Below, piece after piece: positions 24,837-33,160 of a stretch of 64,000 bases of DNA. The DNA lies in NCBI RefSeq assembly GCF_009650605.1, contig NZ_WAJT01000002.1:62001-126000 (forward strand), in the 5' to 3' direction. A program made the position numbers and the translations under genes. The first letter of the stretch is position 1; each line of letters starts with the position of its first letter. Source of the stretch: Labrenzia sp. CE80 (GTDB taxonomy: Bacteria; Pseudomonadota; Alphaproteobacteria; Rhizobiales; Stappiaceae). The notes beneath the pieces are model-generated. The model had not been told where the DNA came from, did not search any database, and saw only the letters and a program-made list of their open reading frames with translations.

Positions 24837-26288
24837 ATGTTTATCGGTCTCGACATCGGGACAAGTTCGGTCAAGGCCATCTTGCTCGATGAAAACCAGA
24901 AGCTGGTCGCGTCGGCGACGTCAGATCTGACTGTGCAGCGGCCACATCCGTCCTGGTCCGAACAGGATCCGGACAGCTGGTGGACGGCCTGCGAAACGGC
25001 GATGGATGAGCTCGCCCGGACAGCTTCTGGTGAAATGGCCGCTGTAAAGGGCATTGGCCTGTCCGGGCACATGCACGGTGCGACCCTTCTGGGCGCGGAC
25101 GACAAGCCGCTTCGCCCCTGCATTCTGTGGAACGACGGTCGCTCTGCCAAGCAATGTGCCGAGCTTGAAGCGGCTGAACCCAAGTTCCTCTCTCTTGGCG
25201 GCAATCGCGTCATGCCCGGCTTCACTGCTCCCAAGCTTCAGTGGGTTCGCGAAAATGAACCCGAGATCTTCGGCAAGACCGCGAAGGTGCTCCTACCGAA
25301 AGACTATGTCCGTCTCAAGCTGACAGGCGAGCATGTTGGCGACATGTCCGACAGCGCCGGGACGCTCTGGCTCGATGTGGCATGTCGCGATTGGTCGGAG
25401 GAATTGCTCGCCGCAACCGGACTGACACGCGATCACATGCCCAGACTGGTCGAGGGCGCCGAGAGCTCCGGTCAGCTCCGCCCAGAACTTTGCCAGCGGT
25501 GGGGCATGGCGTCTGCGCCAGTTGTCGCCGGAGGCGGCGGTGATAACGCGGCATCGGCTTGCGGCGTCGGCGCGACGACCCCTGGATCTGCCTTTGTTTC
25601 CCTCGGCACGTCCGGGGTGCTGTTTGTGACCAACGATCGCTTCTCGCCCAATGTTGAAAGTGCAGTCCATGCGTTCTGCCATGCCATGCCTGATACCTGG
25701 CATCAGATGGGTGTGATCCTTTCGGCGACCGACAGCCTTAACTGGCTGGCAGGAACTTTGGGTGCGAAGCCGTCAGATCTGACGGATGGAGTGGGTGTTA
25801 TCTCGCGTCCGTCAGACGTTCAGTTCCTGCCGTATTTGGGCGGCGAACGCACGCCGCACAACGATGTTTCGATCCGCGCCGGCTTCTACGGCATCTCGCA
25901 CGAAACCGACAACCGGGAGCTGACCCACGCGGTCCTCGACGGTGTCGCATTCGCTCTGAAGGACTGCATGGAGGCCCTCGCCGTCGCGGGGACATCTGTT
26001 GAACGGGTAACCGCGGTTGGTGGTGGCTCGCGCTCGACAGCCTGGCTCGAGATCATCGCAAGCCTTCTTGATGTGGTGGTGGACGTCCCCGCCGATGGAG
26101 ATTTCGGGGCCTCTTTGGGAGCCGCACGCCTGGGTCAGGCAGCCGCAGCAGGCACCGTCGAGGGCATTTTCACACTTCCGCCGATGCGGACCAGCATCGA
26201 GCCCCGCCCTGAACTGACGAGCGCCTATTCGGAAGCCTATTTCCGCTGGCGCAAATTATACCCGGCCCTCAAGCAGGCCGGATTTTAA
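24837..26288 (+). CDS. xylB: Xylulokinase
   Basis: The 483-residue FGGY-family kinase phosphorylates D-xylulose to xylulose 5-phosphate. Visible motifs are the phosphate-binding start FIGLDIGTSSVKAILLDE, GLSGHMHGATLL near 76-87, PCILWNDGRS near 96-105, the ASACGVGATTPGSAFVSLGTSG region near 239-260, and GGGSRSTAWLEIIASLLDV near 395-413. It is 141 nt after xylG and 11 nt before xylA; AGGAG of the next gene begins at its stop codon. Confidence 0.96.
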   Translation: MFIGLDIGTSSVKAILLDENQKLVASATSDLTVQRPHPSWSEQDPDSWWTACETAMDELARTASGEMAAVKGIGLSGHMHGATLLGADDKPLRPCILWNDGRSAKQCAELEAAEPKFLSLGGNRVMPGFTAPKLQWVRENEPEIFGKTAKVLLPKDYVRLKLTGEHVGDMSDSAGTLWLDVACRDWSEELLAATGLTRDHMPRLVEGAESSGQLRPELCQRWGMASAPVVAGGGGDNAASACGVGATTPGSAFVSLGTSGVLFVTNDRFSPNVESAVHAFCHAMPDTWHQMGVILSATDSLNWLAGTLGAKPSDLTDGVGVISRPSDVQFLPYLGGERTPHNDVSIRAGFYGISHETDNRELTHAVLDGVAFALKDCMEALAVAGTSVERVTAVGGGSRSTAWLEIIASLLDVVVDVPADGDFGASLGAARLGQAAAAGTVEGIFTLPPMRTSIEPRPELTSAYSEAYFRWRKLYPALKQAGF

Positions 26289-26299
26289 GGAGAACGCTC

Positions 26300-27610
26300 A
26301 TGACCACCGGATTTTTCGGCGACATCACCAAAATCCCGTTTGAAGGGCCTGACAGCACCAATCCTCTGGCTTTTCGCTTCTACGACCCGGATGAGGTCTT
26401 CATGGGAAAACGCATGGAAGATCACATGCGTTTTGCGGTTTGCTATTGGCACAATTTCGCCTGGCCCGGCGGCGATCCCTTCGGAGGTCAGACCTTCGAA
26501 CGCCCATGGTTCCCGGCAGACAGCATGGAGCTCGCCAAGCTGAAGGCAGACGTCGCCTTCGAAATGTTCACCGCGCTCGGCGTTCCCTATTACTGCTTTC
26601 ATGACGCGGACGTCCGTCCGGAAGGCGCAAGTTTTGCCGAAAACACCCGTAACCTGAACGAAATCGTCGACTACTTCGCAGAAAAACAGGCGGCGACCGG
26701 CCTGAAGCTTCTCTGGGGCACGGCGAACCTGTTCTCGAACCGCCGTTTCATGTCGGGCGCTGCGACCAATCCTGATCCCGATGTCTTTGCCTTTTCCGCA
26801 GCGACGGTGAAAACCTGCATGGATGCCACGCTCAAGCTGGGCGGCGAGAACTATGTTCTTTGGGGTGGCCGTGAAGGCTATGAGACCCTTTTGAACACTG
26901 ATCTGAAGCAGGAAGATCAGCAGCTCGGCCGCATGCTGAATATGGTGGTCGATTACAAGCACAAGATCGGTTTCAAGGGAGCGATCCTGATCGAGCCGAA
27001 GCCTCAGGAGCCGACCAAGCATCAGTACGATTATGATGTCGCAACGGTCTACGGATTCTTAAGGCGTCATGGTCTCGAGAATGAAGTGAAGGTCAACATC
27101 GAGCAGGGACATGCGATCCTGGCGGGTCATTCCTTCGAGCATGAGCTGGCGATGGCAAATGCTCTTGGAATCTTCGGGTCCATCGACATGAACCGCAACG
27201 ACTATCAATCCGGTTGGGATACGGACCAATTCCCCAACAATGTTCCGGAAATGGCGCTCGCCTATTATGAGATCCTGAAGGGCGGTGGCTTCACCACTGG
27301 CGGGACGAACTTTGATGCCAAGCTGCGCCGCCAGTCCCTGGATCCTCAAGACCTTCTCACTGCCCACATTGGTGGAATGGATTGCTGTGCCCGTGGTCTC
27401 AAGGCTGCCGGGCGCATGCTTGAGGATGGCGTCCTGACAGACTTCGTCAAGGATCGTTATGCTGGCTGGCAGAGCGAGGACAGCAAGGCGATGCTGACGA
27501 CATCGTCGCTCGAGGATATCGAACAGCGCGTCCTAAAGGAGGAAATCAACCCGCAGCCGGTCTCTGGACGTCAGGAATACCTGGAAAACGTGGTCAACCG
27601 CTACGTATAA
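26300..27610 (+). CDS. xylA: Xylose isomerase
   Basis: The 436-residue protein converts D-xylose to D-xylulose. The two family signatures are clear: VLWGGREGYETLLNTD near 191-206 and the metal-binding region KGAILIEPKPQEPTKHQYDYD near 230-250, plus EQGHAILAGHSFEHE near 268-282 and TTGGTNFDAKLRRQS near 333-347. The length matches the class II (longer) isomerases. The start follows AAGGAG. It completes the xylose pathway with XylB and the XylFGH importer and ends before a GC-rich hairpin. Confidence 0.97.
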   Translation: MTTGFFGDITKIPFEGPDSTNPLAFRFYDPDEVFMGKRMEDHMRFAVCYWHNFAWPGGDPFGGQTFERPWFPADSMELAKLKADVAFEMFTALGVPYYCFHDADVRPEGASFAENTRNLNEIVDYFAEKQAATGLKLLWGTANLFSNRRFMSGAATNPDPDVFAFSAATVKTCMDATLKLGGENYVLWGGREGYETLLNTDLKQEDQQLGRMLNMVVDYKHKIGFKGAILIEPKPQEPTKHQYDYDVATVYGFLRRHGLENEVKVNIEQGHAILAGHSFEHELAMANALGIFGSIDMNRNDYQSGWDTDQFPNNVPEMALAYYEILKGGGFTTGGTNFDAKLRRQSLDPQDLLTAHIGGMDCCARGLKAAGRMLEDGVLTDFVKDRYAGWQSEDSKAMLTTSSLEDIEQRVLKEEINPQPVSGRQEYLENVVNRYV

Positions 27611-27618
27611 AACAGGCC

Positions 27619-27644
27619 GCCGCGCGCCAATCCTGGCGCGCGGC
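27619..27644 (+). terminator. GC-rich hairpin after xylA
   Basis: GCCGCGCGCCA (27619-27629) and TGGCGCGCGGC (27634-27644) form a perfect 11 bp stem with a 4 nt loop, 8 nt after the xylA stop. No T tract follows directly, so efficiency is uncertain. Confidence 0.6.
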
Positions 27645-27734
27645 AAACAATCTGCCGTTATTTTGTGCCTTGGCTGGCCATTAATTTCGCTGTGTCGTCT
27701 TTCATCCATTCGCAGCAAGACCTAAGAATGTGGC

Positions 27735-28472
27735 ATGAACGACGCGCCGCAGCTTGAGCCGGACATGGCTCTTTTTCTCGATTTCGACGGAACGCTAACC
27801 GAGTTGGCTCCGCGCCCCGAAGAAGTTCAGGTCGCCAGCGAAGTCGTGTCTTCCTTGCAGCACCTTCAGACCGGACTCGAAGGAGCTGTTGCGGTCATTT
27901 CAGGCCGACCTATCGCGCAAATTGATGATTTCCTCGCGCCGCTTCACTTGCCGGCTGCGGGTCTTCATGGCCTTGAGCACCGCATGGCTGCCGACCGGGA
28001 TGTCCTGCGCGATGCGCCAAGTCCTGACATTCGTGCGTTGAAAGGCCTGCTGAAAAACGCCGACATTTTGAAACGAGGCGCAACGCTTGAAGACAAGGGT
28101 CCGGCCGTCGCAATGCACTACCGCGCCGCGCCTGCGCTGGAGGCTGAAGTTGTCGCCCTGATGAAAGAGGCTTTGAAGGCCCTGCCGGCACTTCATCTTG
28201 TCCATGGCAAGATGGTGGTCGAGGCCAAGCCTTTTTCCAGCGACAAGGGTTATGCGGTTCGCGCTTTTCTCGAGCAGCCGCCTTTTAAAGGGCGCCGCCC
28301 GGTCTTTATCGGCGACGATGTGACCGATGAGGACGGAATAGCTGCAGCTCAGGAGGCTGGCGGTTTTGGGATCAAGGTGGGTGCCGGCAACACCGGCGCA
28401 TTACACCGCTTGAAGGATGTGGCCGCCGTGCACGACTGGCTGGCCGGTAGGATGACTGTATCGGAGACCTGA
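27735..28472 (+). CDS. otsB: Trehalose-6-phosphate phosphatase
   Basis: The 245-residue HAD-superfamily enzyme removes phosphate from trehalose 6-phosphate. Motif I FLDFDGTLTELAP near 14-26 carries the nucleophile and acid aspartates; motif II is AVISGRPIAQID near 52-63; the late VEAKPFSSDKG and IGDDVTDEDG near 195-204 supply the lysine and metal-binding acidic residues. It is the first of three plus-strand genes and ends 3 nt before the GH15 gene. Confidence 0.96.
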   Translation: MNDAPQLEPDMALFLDFDGTLTELAPRPEEVQVASEVVSSLQHLQTGLEGAVAVISGRPIAQIDDFLAPLHLPAAGLHGLEHRMAADRDVLRDAPSPDIRALKGLLKNADILKRGATLEDKGPAVAMHYRAAPALEAEVVALMKEALKALPALHLVHGKMVVEAKPFSSDKGYAVRAFLEQPPFKGRRPVFIGDDVTDEDGIAAAQEAGGFGIKVGAGNTGALHRLKDVAAVHDWLAGRMTVSET

Positions 28473-28475
28473 AGC

Positions 28476-30284
28476 ATGGTTTGGACGCCGCCTGTTGAAC
28501 TGTCCCCGTCGCTGGACCTGGCGATGATCGGCAACTGCTCTTTTGCCGGGTTGATAGACAAGATGGGCTCGCTCGTCTGGTGCTGCCTGCCCCGGTTTGA
28601 TGGCGACCCGGTTTTTCATTCCCTCCTAGGAACACGGGGCAACGAGGGCGATGGCGCGTTCAACATCGACCTGAACGGCGCCGTGCGCAGTGAACAGGAA
28701 TATGTGCCGAACACGGCGATTGTGAAAACGCGGATCTTCGATGGTCAGGGCAACGCTATCGAGATTACCGACTTTGCGCCACGGTTCACGACGAAGGGCC
28801 GCATGTTCCGGCCCAACGCAATTGTTCGGCGCGTGCGCCCCCTGTCCGGCCATCCGCGCATCAAGGTTCGCTGTCGCCCACGCTTTGCCTGGGGTCAACG
28901 CGTTCCAGACGTAACGTTTGGTTCCAATCATATTCGTTGGGTCGGAAACGGTACAACCCTGCGCATGACGACGAATGGATCCGTCACCTACATCCGCGAC
29001 GAGACACCGTTCCTTCTGGACGGGCCCATGTCCTTCTACCTCGGTCCGGACGAGTCGCTGACGGATCATCCGGACCGGATTTGCCGGGACTTTGAGGAAA
29101 ACACAGAGACTTACTGGAAACACTGGACGCGCCGGCTCGGCTTGCCTCTGGAATATCAAGAAGCAGTGATCCGGGCAGCGATCACGCTCAAGCTCTGCAC
29201 CTATGAGGAAACCGGTGCGATTATCGCAGCGGCGACGACATCGATCCCTGAAGCGGCGGGGACCCAGCGCAACTGGGACTATCGTTATTGCTGGATCCGG
29301 GACGCATTCTTCGTGGTGCGCGCGCTCAATTCCCTCTCCGAAATGGAGACGATGGAGAACTATCTCCGCTATCTCAACAACATCGCGGCGATTACCCAGG
29401 GCGGGCACGTACAGCCTCTGTTTGGCATCGGCATGGAAGAAAAGCTGGTCGAGACCACGGTCGACCTGCCGGGATACCGAGGCAATGGTCCGGTTCGGGT
29501 CGGCAATCAGGCCTATGAGCATTTCCAGCACGATGTTTACGGCCAGATCGTTCTTGGTGCGTCCCAGGCCTATTTTGACAAGCGGCTTTTGCATCAACCG
29601 GGGTTGGATGACTTCCGCCGTCTCGAGCAGATTGGCGAGCGTGCATTTGCCATGCATGATCAACCCGATGCCGGCATCTGGGAGCTGCGGACCCGGGCGA
29701 GGGTTCACACATCCTCATCGCTGATGTGCTGGGCTGCCTGTGATCGCCTTGCCAAGATCGCCAATCAATTCGGCCTGTCGGATCGAACGGCTTTTTGGCG
29801 TGAACGCGCCGAACAGGTCCATTCGGTCATCTGCCAGAGAGGTTGGAACGAGCAGAAAGGCGCCTTTGTCGAAAGCTTCGAAGGCAACGACCTCGATGCG
29901 AGCCTACTCCTCATGGCGGAGGTCGGCTTCTTGCCGCCGAACGATCCACGCTTTATCGCGACGGTCGACAAGATCGGTGAGACCCTCCGGCGTGGCAATC
30001 ATCTGTTCCGCTATCACGCAGCCGATGACTTCGGAGCGCCTGAAAACGCATTTAACATCTGTACCTTCTGGTACATCGACGCCCTTGCGCGGATCGGCCG
30101 GAAGGAAGAGGCACGCGAAATCTACGAGACCATGCTGTCTTGCCGCAATCACGTCGGCTTGCTGTCGGAAGATACAACGCCGTCGACCGGTGAACTTTGG
30201 GGCAACTTCCCCCAGACCTATTCCATGGTTGGTATCATCAACGGGGCCGTTCGCCTCAGCGCCGGATGGGAGAAAGTCATCTAA
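28476..30284 (+). CDS. Glycoside hydrolase family 15 protein (glucoamylase/trehalase-like)
   Basis: The 602-residue protein shows the GH15 arrangement: an N-terminal beta-sandwich region from IGNCSFAGLIDKMGSLVWCCLPRFD, then the (alpha/alpha)6 barrel with TQRNWDYRYCWIRDAF near 268-283 and the acid-rich GELWGNFPQTYSMVGIINGAV near 573-593. There is no signal peptide, so it acts in the cytoplasm. Known members cut terminal glucose from alpha-glucans or hydrolyse trehalose. Sitting between otsB and otsA, it is most simply read as a trehalase or alpha-glucosidase that balances the trehalose pool; substrate is inference. Confidence 0.9.
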   Translation: MVWTPPVELSPSLDLAMIGNCSFAGLIDKMGSLVWCCLPRFDGDPVFHSLLGTRGNEGDGAFNIDLNGAVRSEQEYVPNTAIVKTRIFDGQGNAIEITDFAPRFTTKGRMFRPNAIVRRVRPLSGHPRIKVRCRPRFAWGQRVPDVTFGSNHIRWVGNGTTLRMTTNGSVTYIRDETPFLLDGPMSFYLGPDESLTDHPDRICRDFEENTETYWKHWTRRLGLPLEYQEAVIRAAITLKLCTYEETGAIIAAATTSIPEAAGTQRNWDYRYCWIRDAFFVVRALNSLSEMETMENYLRYLNNIAAITQGGHVQPLFGIGMEEKLVETTVDLPGYRGNGPVRVGNQAYEHFQHDVYGQIVLGASQAYFDKRLLHQPGLDDFRRLEQIGERAFAMHDQPDAGIWELRTRARVHTSSSLMCWAACDRLAKIANQFGLSDRTAFWRERAEQVHSVICQRGWNEQKGAFVESFEGNDLDASLLLMAEVGFLPPNDPRFIATVDKIGETLRRGNHLFRYHAADDFGAPENAFNICTFWYIDALARIGRKEEAREIYETMLSCRNHVGLLSEDTTPSTGELWGNFPQTYSMVGIINGAVRLSAGWEKVI

Positions 30285-30348
30285 GGTTCGACTGCGGGCC
30301 GTAAAATGAAGCTGTGAGACTTCAAAAACACAAATGGGAGAGCATCAA

Positions 30349-31725
30349 ATGGGACGGCTTGTCGTCGTATCGAATCGAGTGGGACCACTGAAGGATACGG
30401 GACGGGCTGGCGGGCTTGCGGTTGCCTTGGTCGACGCTTTGACCCAGACCGGGGGCATATGGTTTGGCTGGTCCGGAGAGATTTCCGAAGAAGGGTCCTT
30501 CGGGCAACTCAAGACCCAGAAGACGCGCAAGGTCCAGATGGTCCAGATGGATCTGACGCAGGCCGACTACGACGAGTTTTATGCCGGCTATGCCAATCGT
30601 ACACTCTGGCCGATTTTGCACTACCGGCTGGACCTCGCGGTTTTCGATCGACGCTTTGAGCAGGGATATCGGCACGTCAATGACCGGTTTGCGACCCGCC
30701 TCCGGCCCTTGTTGCAGGACGACGACGTCGTCTGGGTGCACGACTATCATTTCCTGACGTTTGCCGCGAATCTGCGCGCGATGGAGGTGAATAATCCGCT
30801 CGCCTTCTTCCTGCATATTCCGTTTCCCGCGCCCGAAATCCTTGCAGCCCTTCCGAATGCCGGATCCATCGTTCGTGCCATGCTCGCTTATGATCTTGTG
30901 GGTTTCCAGACCCGGCGGGATGCGGACAATTTCCGCCGTTTCGTGATCGAGGAGCTGGATGCGACCGACTTGGGCGATGGCCGTATTTCGACGGGGGGGC
31001 GAGAGGTTATCGTGCGTGCTTACCCGATCGGGATTGATGCAGAGGCATTCTCGAAGTTCGGAATGACCCCGGAAGCGCGCCGGAATATGTTGCGCCTCGA
31101 AAAGCTGATGGGCGGCCGCCAGCAAATCATTGGCGTTGACCGGATCGACTATTCAAAAGGCCTGCCGGAACGCTTTCGGGCCTTCGAACGGTTGCTGGAG
31201 GATTATCCGGAAAACCGGGGGCGCGTGTCGCTCATGCAGGTGGCCCCGCCATCACGTGCCGAGCTTGATGCATATATTGACATTCGCAGGGAGCTTGACG
31301 AGATGACGGGCCATGTGAATGGCCGGTTTGCCGACCTCGACTGGACGCCAATCCGTTTTCTGACCAAGTCTTTCCCACGCCGGGCGCTTGCAGGCATTTA
31401 TCGCGCCAGCCGTGTTGGTCTTGTGACCCCCTTGCGCGACGGTATGAACCTGGTCGCAAAGGAATACATCGCGGCGCAACGGGCAGAGGATCCCGGCGTA
31501 TTGGTTCTGTCCCGATTTGCCGGTGCGGCAGAAGGCATGAAGGAAGCCGTGATCGTCAATCCGCATTCCGCCGAAGAGGTGGCGGCTGGTCTTCAGTCTG
31601 CCATAACGATGCCTCTGGAAGAGCGACGGGATCGCTGGCAGATCATGTTCGACCGTCTTTGCGAGGAAGACGCGATTGACTGGTCCAGGTCAATCATGAA
31701 CGATGTGGCTTCGATGAAAGCCTAG
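30349..31725 (+). CDS. otsA: Trehalose-6-phosphate synthase (GT20)
   Basis: The 458-residue protein joins UDP-glucose and glucose 6-phosphate. It opens with RLVVVSNRVGPLKDTGRAGGLAV, the Gly-rich glucose-phosphate loop. Further motifs are VWVHDYHFLTFA near 126-137, FFLHIPFPAPEIL near 150-162, VDRIDYSKGLPERFRAFE near 259-276 and the C-terminal VTPLRDGMNLVAKEYIAAQ. I use the second in-frame start, because GGGAGAG lies 7 nt before it. It is 64 nt after the GH15 gene. Its TAG stop lies inside a small hairpin shared with the opposite gene. Confidence 0.96.
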   Translation: MGRLVVVSNRVGPLKDTGRAGGLAVALVDALTQTGGIWFGWSGEISEEGSFGQLKTQKTRKVQMVQMDLTQADYDEFYAGYANRTLWPILHYRLDLAVFDRRFEQGYRHVNDRFATRLRPLLQDDDVVWVHDYHFLTFAANLRAMEVNNPLAFFLHIPFPAPEILAALPNAGSIVRAMLAYDLVGFQTRRDADNFRRFVIEELDATDLGDGRISTGGREVIVRAYPIGIDAEAFSKFGMTPEARRNMLRLEKLMGGRQQIIGVDRIDYSKGLPERFRAFERLLEDYPENRGRVSLMQVAPPSRAELDAYIDIRRELDEMTGHVNGRFADLDWTPIRFLTKSFPRRALAGIYRASRVGLVTPLRDGMNLVAKEYIAAQRAEDPGVLVLSRFAGAAEGMKEAVIVNPHSAEEVAAGLQSAITMPLEERRDRWQIMFDRLCEEDAIDWSRSIMNDVASMKA

Positions 31726-31740
31726 GGCCTAGGCCATTTT
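31720..31740. terminator. Short terminator hairpin spanning two convergent stop codons
   Basis: GCCTAG (31720-31725) pairs with CTAGGC (31729-31734) around GGC, followed by CATTTT. The otsA TAG (31723-31725) and the DUF2256 TAG on the other strand (31731-31729) both lie inside the stem, so coding and terminator functions share the same bases. Confidence 0.5.
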
Positions 31741-31866
31741 CCGGCAGCGCTGGGAGCAATATAGGACTGTGTCCCATTCGCGTTTCCACTTTCGGCGCCA
31801 GGAAAAGGGTCGGCCACATGTCCGGCAAATCTTCTGGGGCAAGTCGGCTTTCTTGCGCATTTTCAT
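31729..31866 (-). CDS. DUF2256 small zinc-finger-like protein
   Basis: The 45-residue product has two cysteine pairs, CRTCG and YCSQRC, around a basic-aromatic core (FSWRRKWKREWDTV), which is the DUF2256 pattern and likely binds zinc. The longer open frame up to 32070 overlaps mmcB and is not used, since GGAGGAAG lies at the right distance before 31866. DUF2256 genes often accompany DNA-repair or photolyase-related genes; here mmcB is directly upstream (gap 55 nt). Function unknown. Confidence 0.82.
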   Translation of the reverse strand: MKMRKKADLPQKICRTCGRPFSWRRKWKREWDTVLYCSQRCRKMA

Positions 31867-31921
31867 CGTGGTTGGCTTCCTCCGCTCAAGCTCATCTACG
31901 CGAAGGGGAAACCGCCGGATT

Positions 31922-32431
31922 TTACAGACCGTGGAACAGGTGCCGTCCGTCTGGATCGGAAAGATCGTGAAGACGGTGCGCCGCCAGTCTGGCAAATCGA
32001 AGCATGACCGCCTTGCGGGTGGCTGCTGCAACCTTGTGTTCCGGCGCATCGCGCAGGACTTCTGCGCCATACCCGTCAGAGATGATCAGCCCGGCATCCT
32101 CTGGGAATATCTCATTGGGCATATCCGTATGGGTTGCAAAGAACAGCCGGTCACAGTGTTCTCGGTAGTCGGGCCATTTGGTGTCGGCGCGAAAATCAGC
32201 GACAGATGATTTGACCTCGATGATCCAGAGTTCGTGTTTTGGCCCGAGGGCAATCAGGTCCGCGCGTCGACCGGACGCCAAGGTGATCTCGGGAAGACAG
32301 GCAAAATTCAGCGCCCTGAGCATGCGTGCAGTGCCACGCCAGATCTTGAGAGCTGCCTCCGACTGGCGGCCATCTGTTAACGGGTCGTCAAGCGTCACAC
32401 GCTGGCCTGAAGGTGTAGTCTTGCGGTTCAT
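31922..32431 (-). CDS. mmcB: MmcB-family DNA repair protein
   Basis: The 169-residue protein matches the MmcB family, which protects Caulobacter from mitomycin C. A PD-(D/E)XK nuclease-like core is visible: LPEITLASGRRADLIALGPKHELWIIEVK near 46-74, with Asp59 and the Glu-Val-Lys triad, then WPDYREHCDRLFFAT. It is probably a nuclease-fold protein acting on damaged DNA. A perfect alphaproteobacterial LexA box lies 10 nt before its start, so it should be induced by the SOS response, as its Caulobacter relative is. Confidence 0.92.
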   Translation of the reverse strand: MNRKTTPSGQRVTLDDPLTDGRQSEAALKIWRGTARMLRALNFACLPEITLASGRRADLIALGPKHELWIIEVKSSVADFRADTKWPDYREHCDRLFFATHTDMPNEIFPEDAGLIISDGYGAEVLRDAPEHKVAAATRKAVMLRFARLAAHRLHDLSDPDGRHLFHGL

Positions 32432-32440
32432 TCTTGATTA

Positions 32441-32455
32441 GTTCTATATATGTTC
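32441..32455. promoter_or_regulatory. LexA (SOS) box upstream of mmcB
   Basis: GTTC-TATATAT-GTTC is a perfect match to the alphaproteobacterial LexA motif GTTC-N7-GTTC. On the mmcB strand it reads GAAC-N7-GAAC and ends 10 nt before the ATG. Confidence 0.88.
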
Positions 32456-32647
32456 GCGTTTTTCAAGAATTTTGCGTCCAAGTTTTAATGAGATAGGTTC
32501 AAATGCGAATGTCTTCATAAGGAAATGGGCGTTTAAAGCCCTTTCGGTTCATGCTTGGCGTTCAAGGGAAATTCAGCTTTGACGGCACCGGCAAAGCATT
32601 AGTGTTGCGATGAAAGGCCTTCCGGCCATAGGTTAGCGACAAGTGGG

Positions 32648-33160
32648 ATGAGCATTGCGCGGGAGAAGTTGGGCGTGAAATGGGTTTTGGCAGCTTGTGT
32701 TCTGGCGTTGGCATTCGGTTCTGAACTTGCCGACCAGGCTTTTGCTGGCAAAGGAGACCGCGTCGTTTCGGTGCAACGGCGATCTCCGCTGTTGGAGCGA
32801 AAAGTGCTCGATCTGCGCTTCGCCGACTTTGCGCAAGGGATTTGGACGACCGATCAGGAAGCTTGCTCGGACCTGCACTCCATTGATCGCAGCCAGCCGG
32901 GTTCTACTGTTGCCATCTTCAGAGGGCTGTTGGAAACCCCCGACCGGATCTGTACGGTCTATGGAGCAGAGCAGGGCACGCTGGAGGCGCAGCGCGCGGC
33001 GATGAACTGTGATCTCGCCGCCGGTGGTGATGCTTTGGGTCTCTTGACTGTGCGCCGCCGCGGGTCGCAGGGCCTGATGGTTCAGGATGGTGAAGGACCG
33101 CCGGAATATTTCCGTTTCTGCCGCGGCATTGTTCCCGTCACTCAATCGGCAAGTCAGTAA
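32648..33160 (+). CDS. Hypothetical exported protein
   Basis: The 170-residue protein begins with a likely signal peptide (KWVLAACVLALAFGS, cleavage near AFA-GK). The mature part is about 140 residues with four cysteines (in EACSDL, RICTV, MNCDL, RFCRG), suggesting disulfides in the periplasm. I do not recognise a family. AAGTGGG precedes the ATG. Its 3' end overlaps the opposite gene by 23 nt, so the two converge with no space for a separate terminator. Confidence 0.65.
   Translation: MSIAREKLGVKWVLAACVLALAFGSELADQAFAGKGDRVVSVQRRSPLLERKVLDLRFADFAQGIWTTDQEACSDLHSIDRSQPGSTVAIFRGLLETPDRICTVYGAEQGTLEAQRAAMNCDLAAGGDALGLLTVRRRGSQGLMVQDGEGPPEYFRFCRGIVPVTQSASQ

Noticed and set aside
28626..29708. 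360-codon minus-strand frame inside the GH15 gene
   Set aside because: Antisense shadow; the plus-strand frame has clear GH15 motifs.
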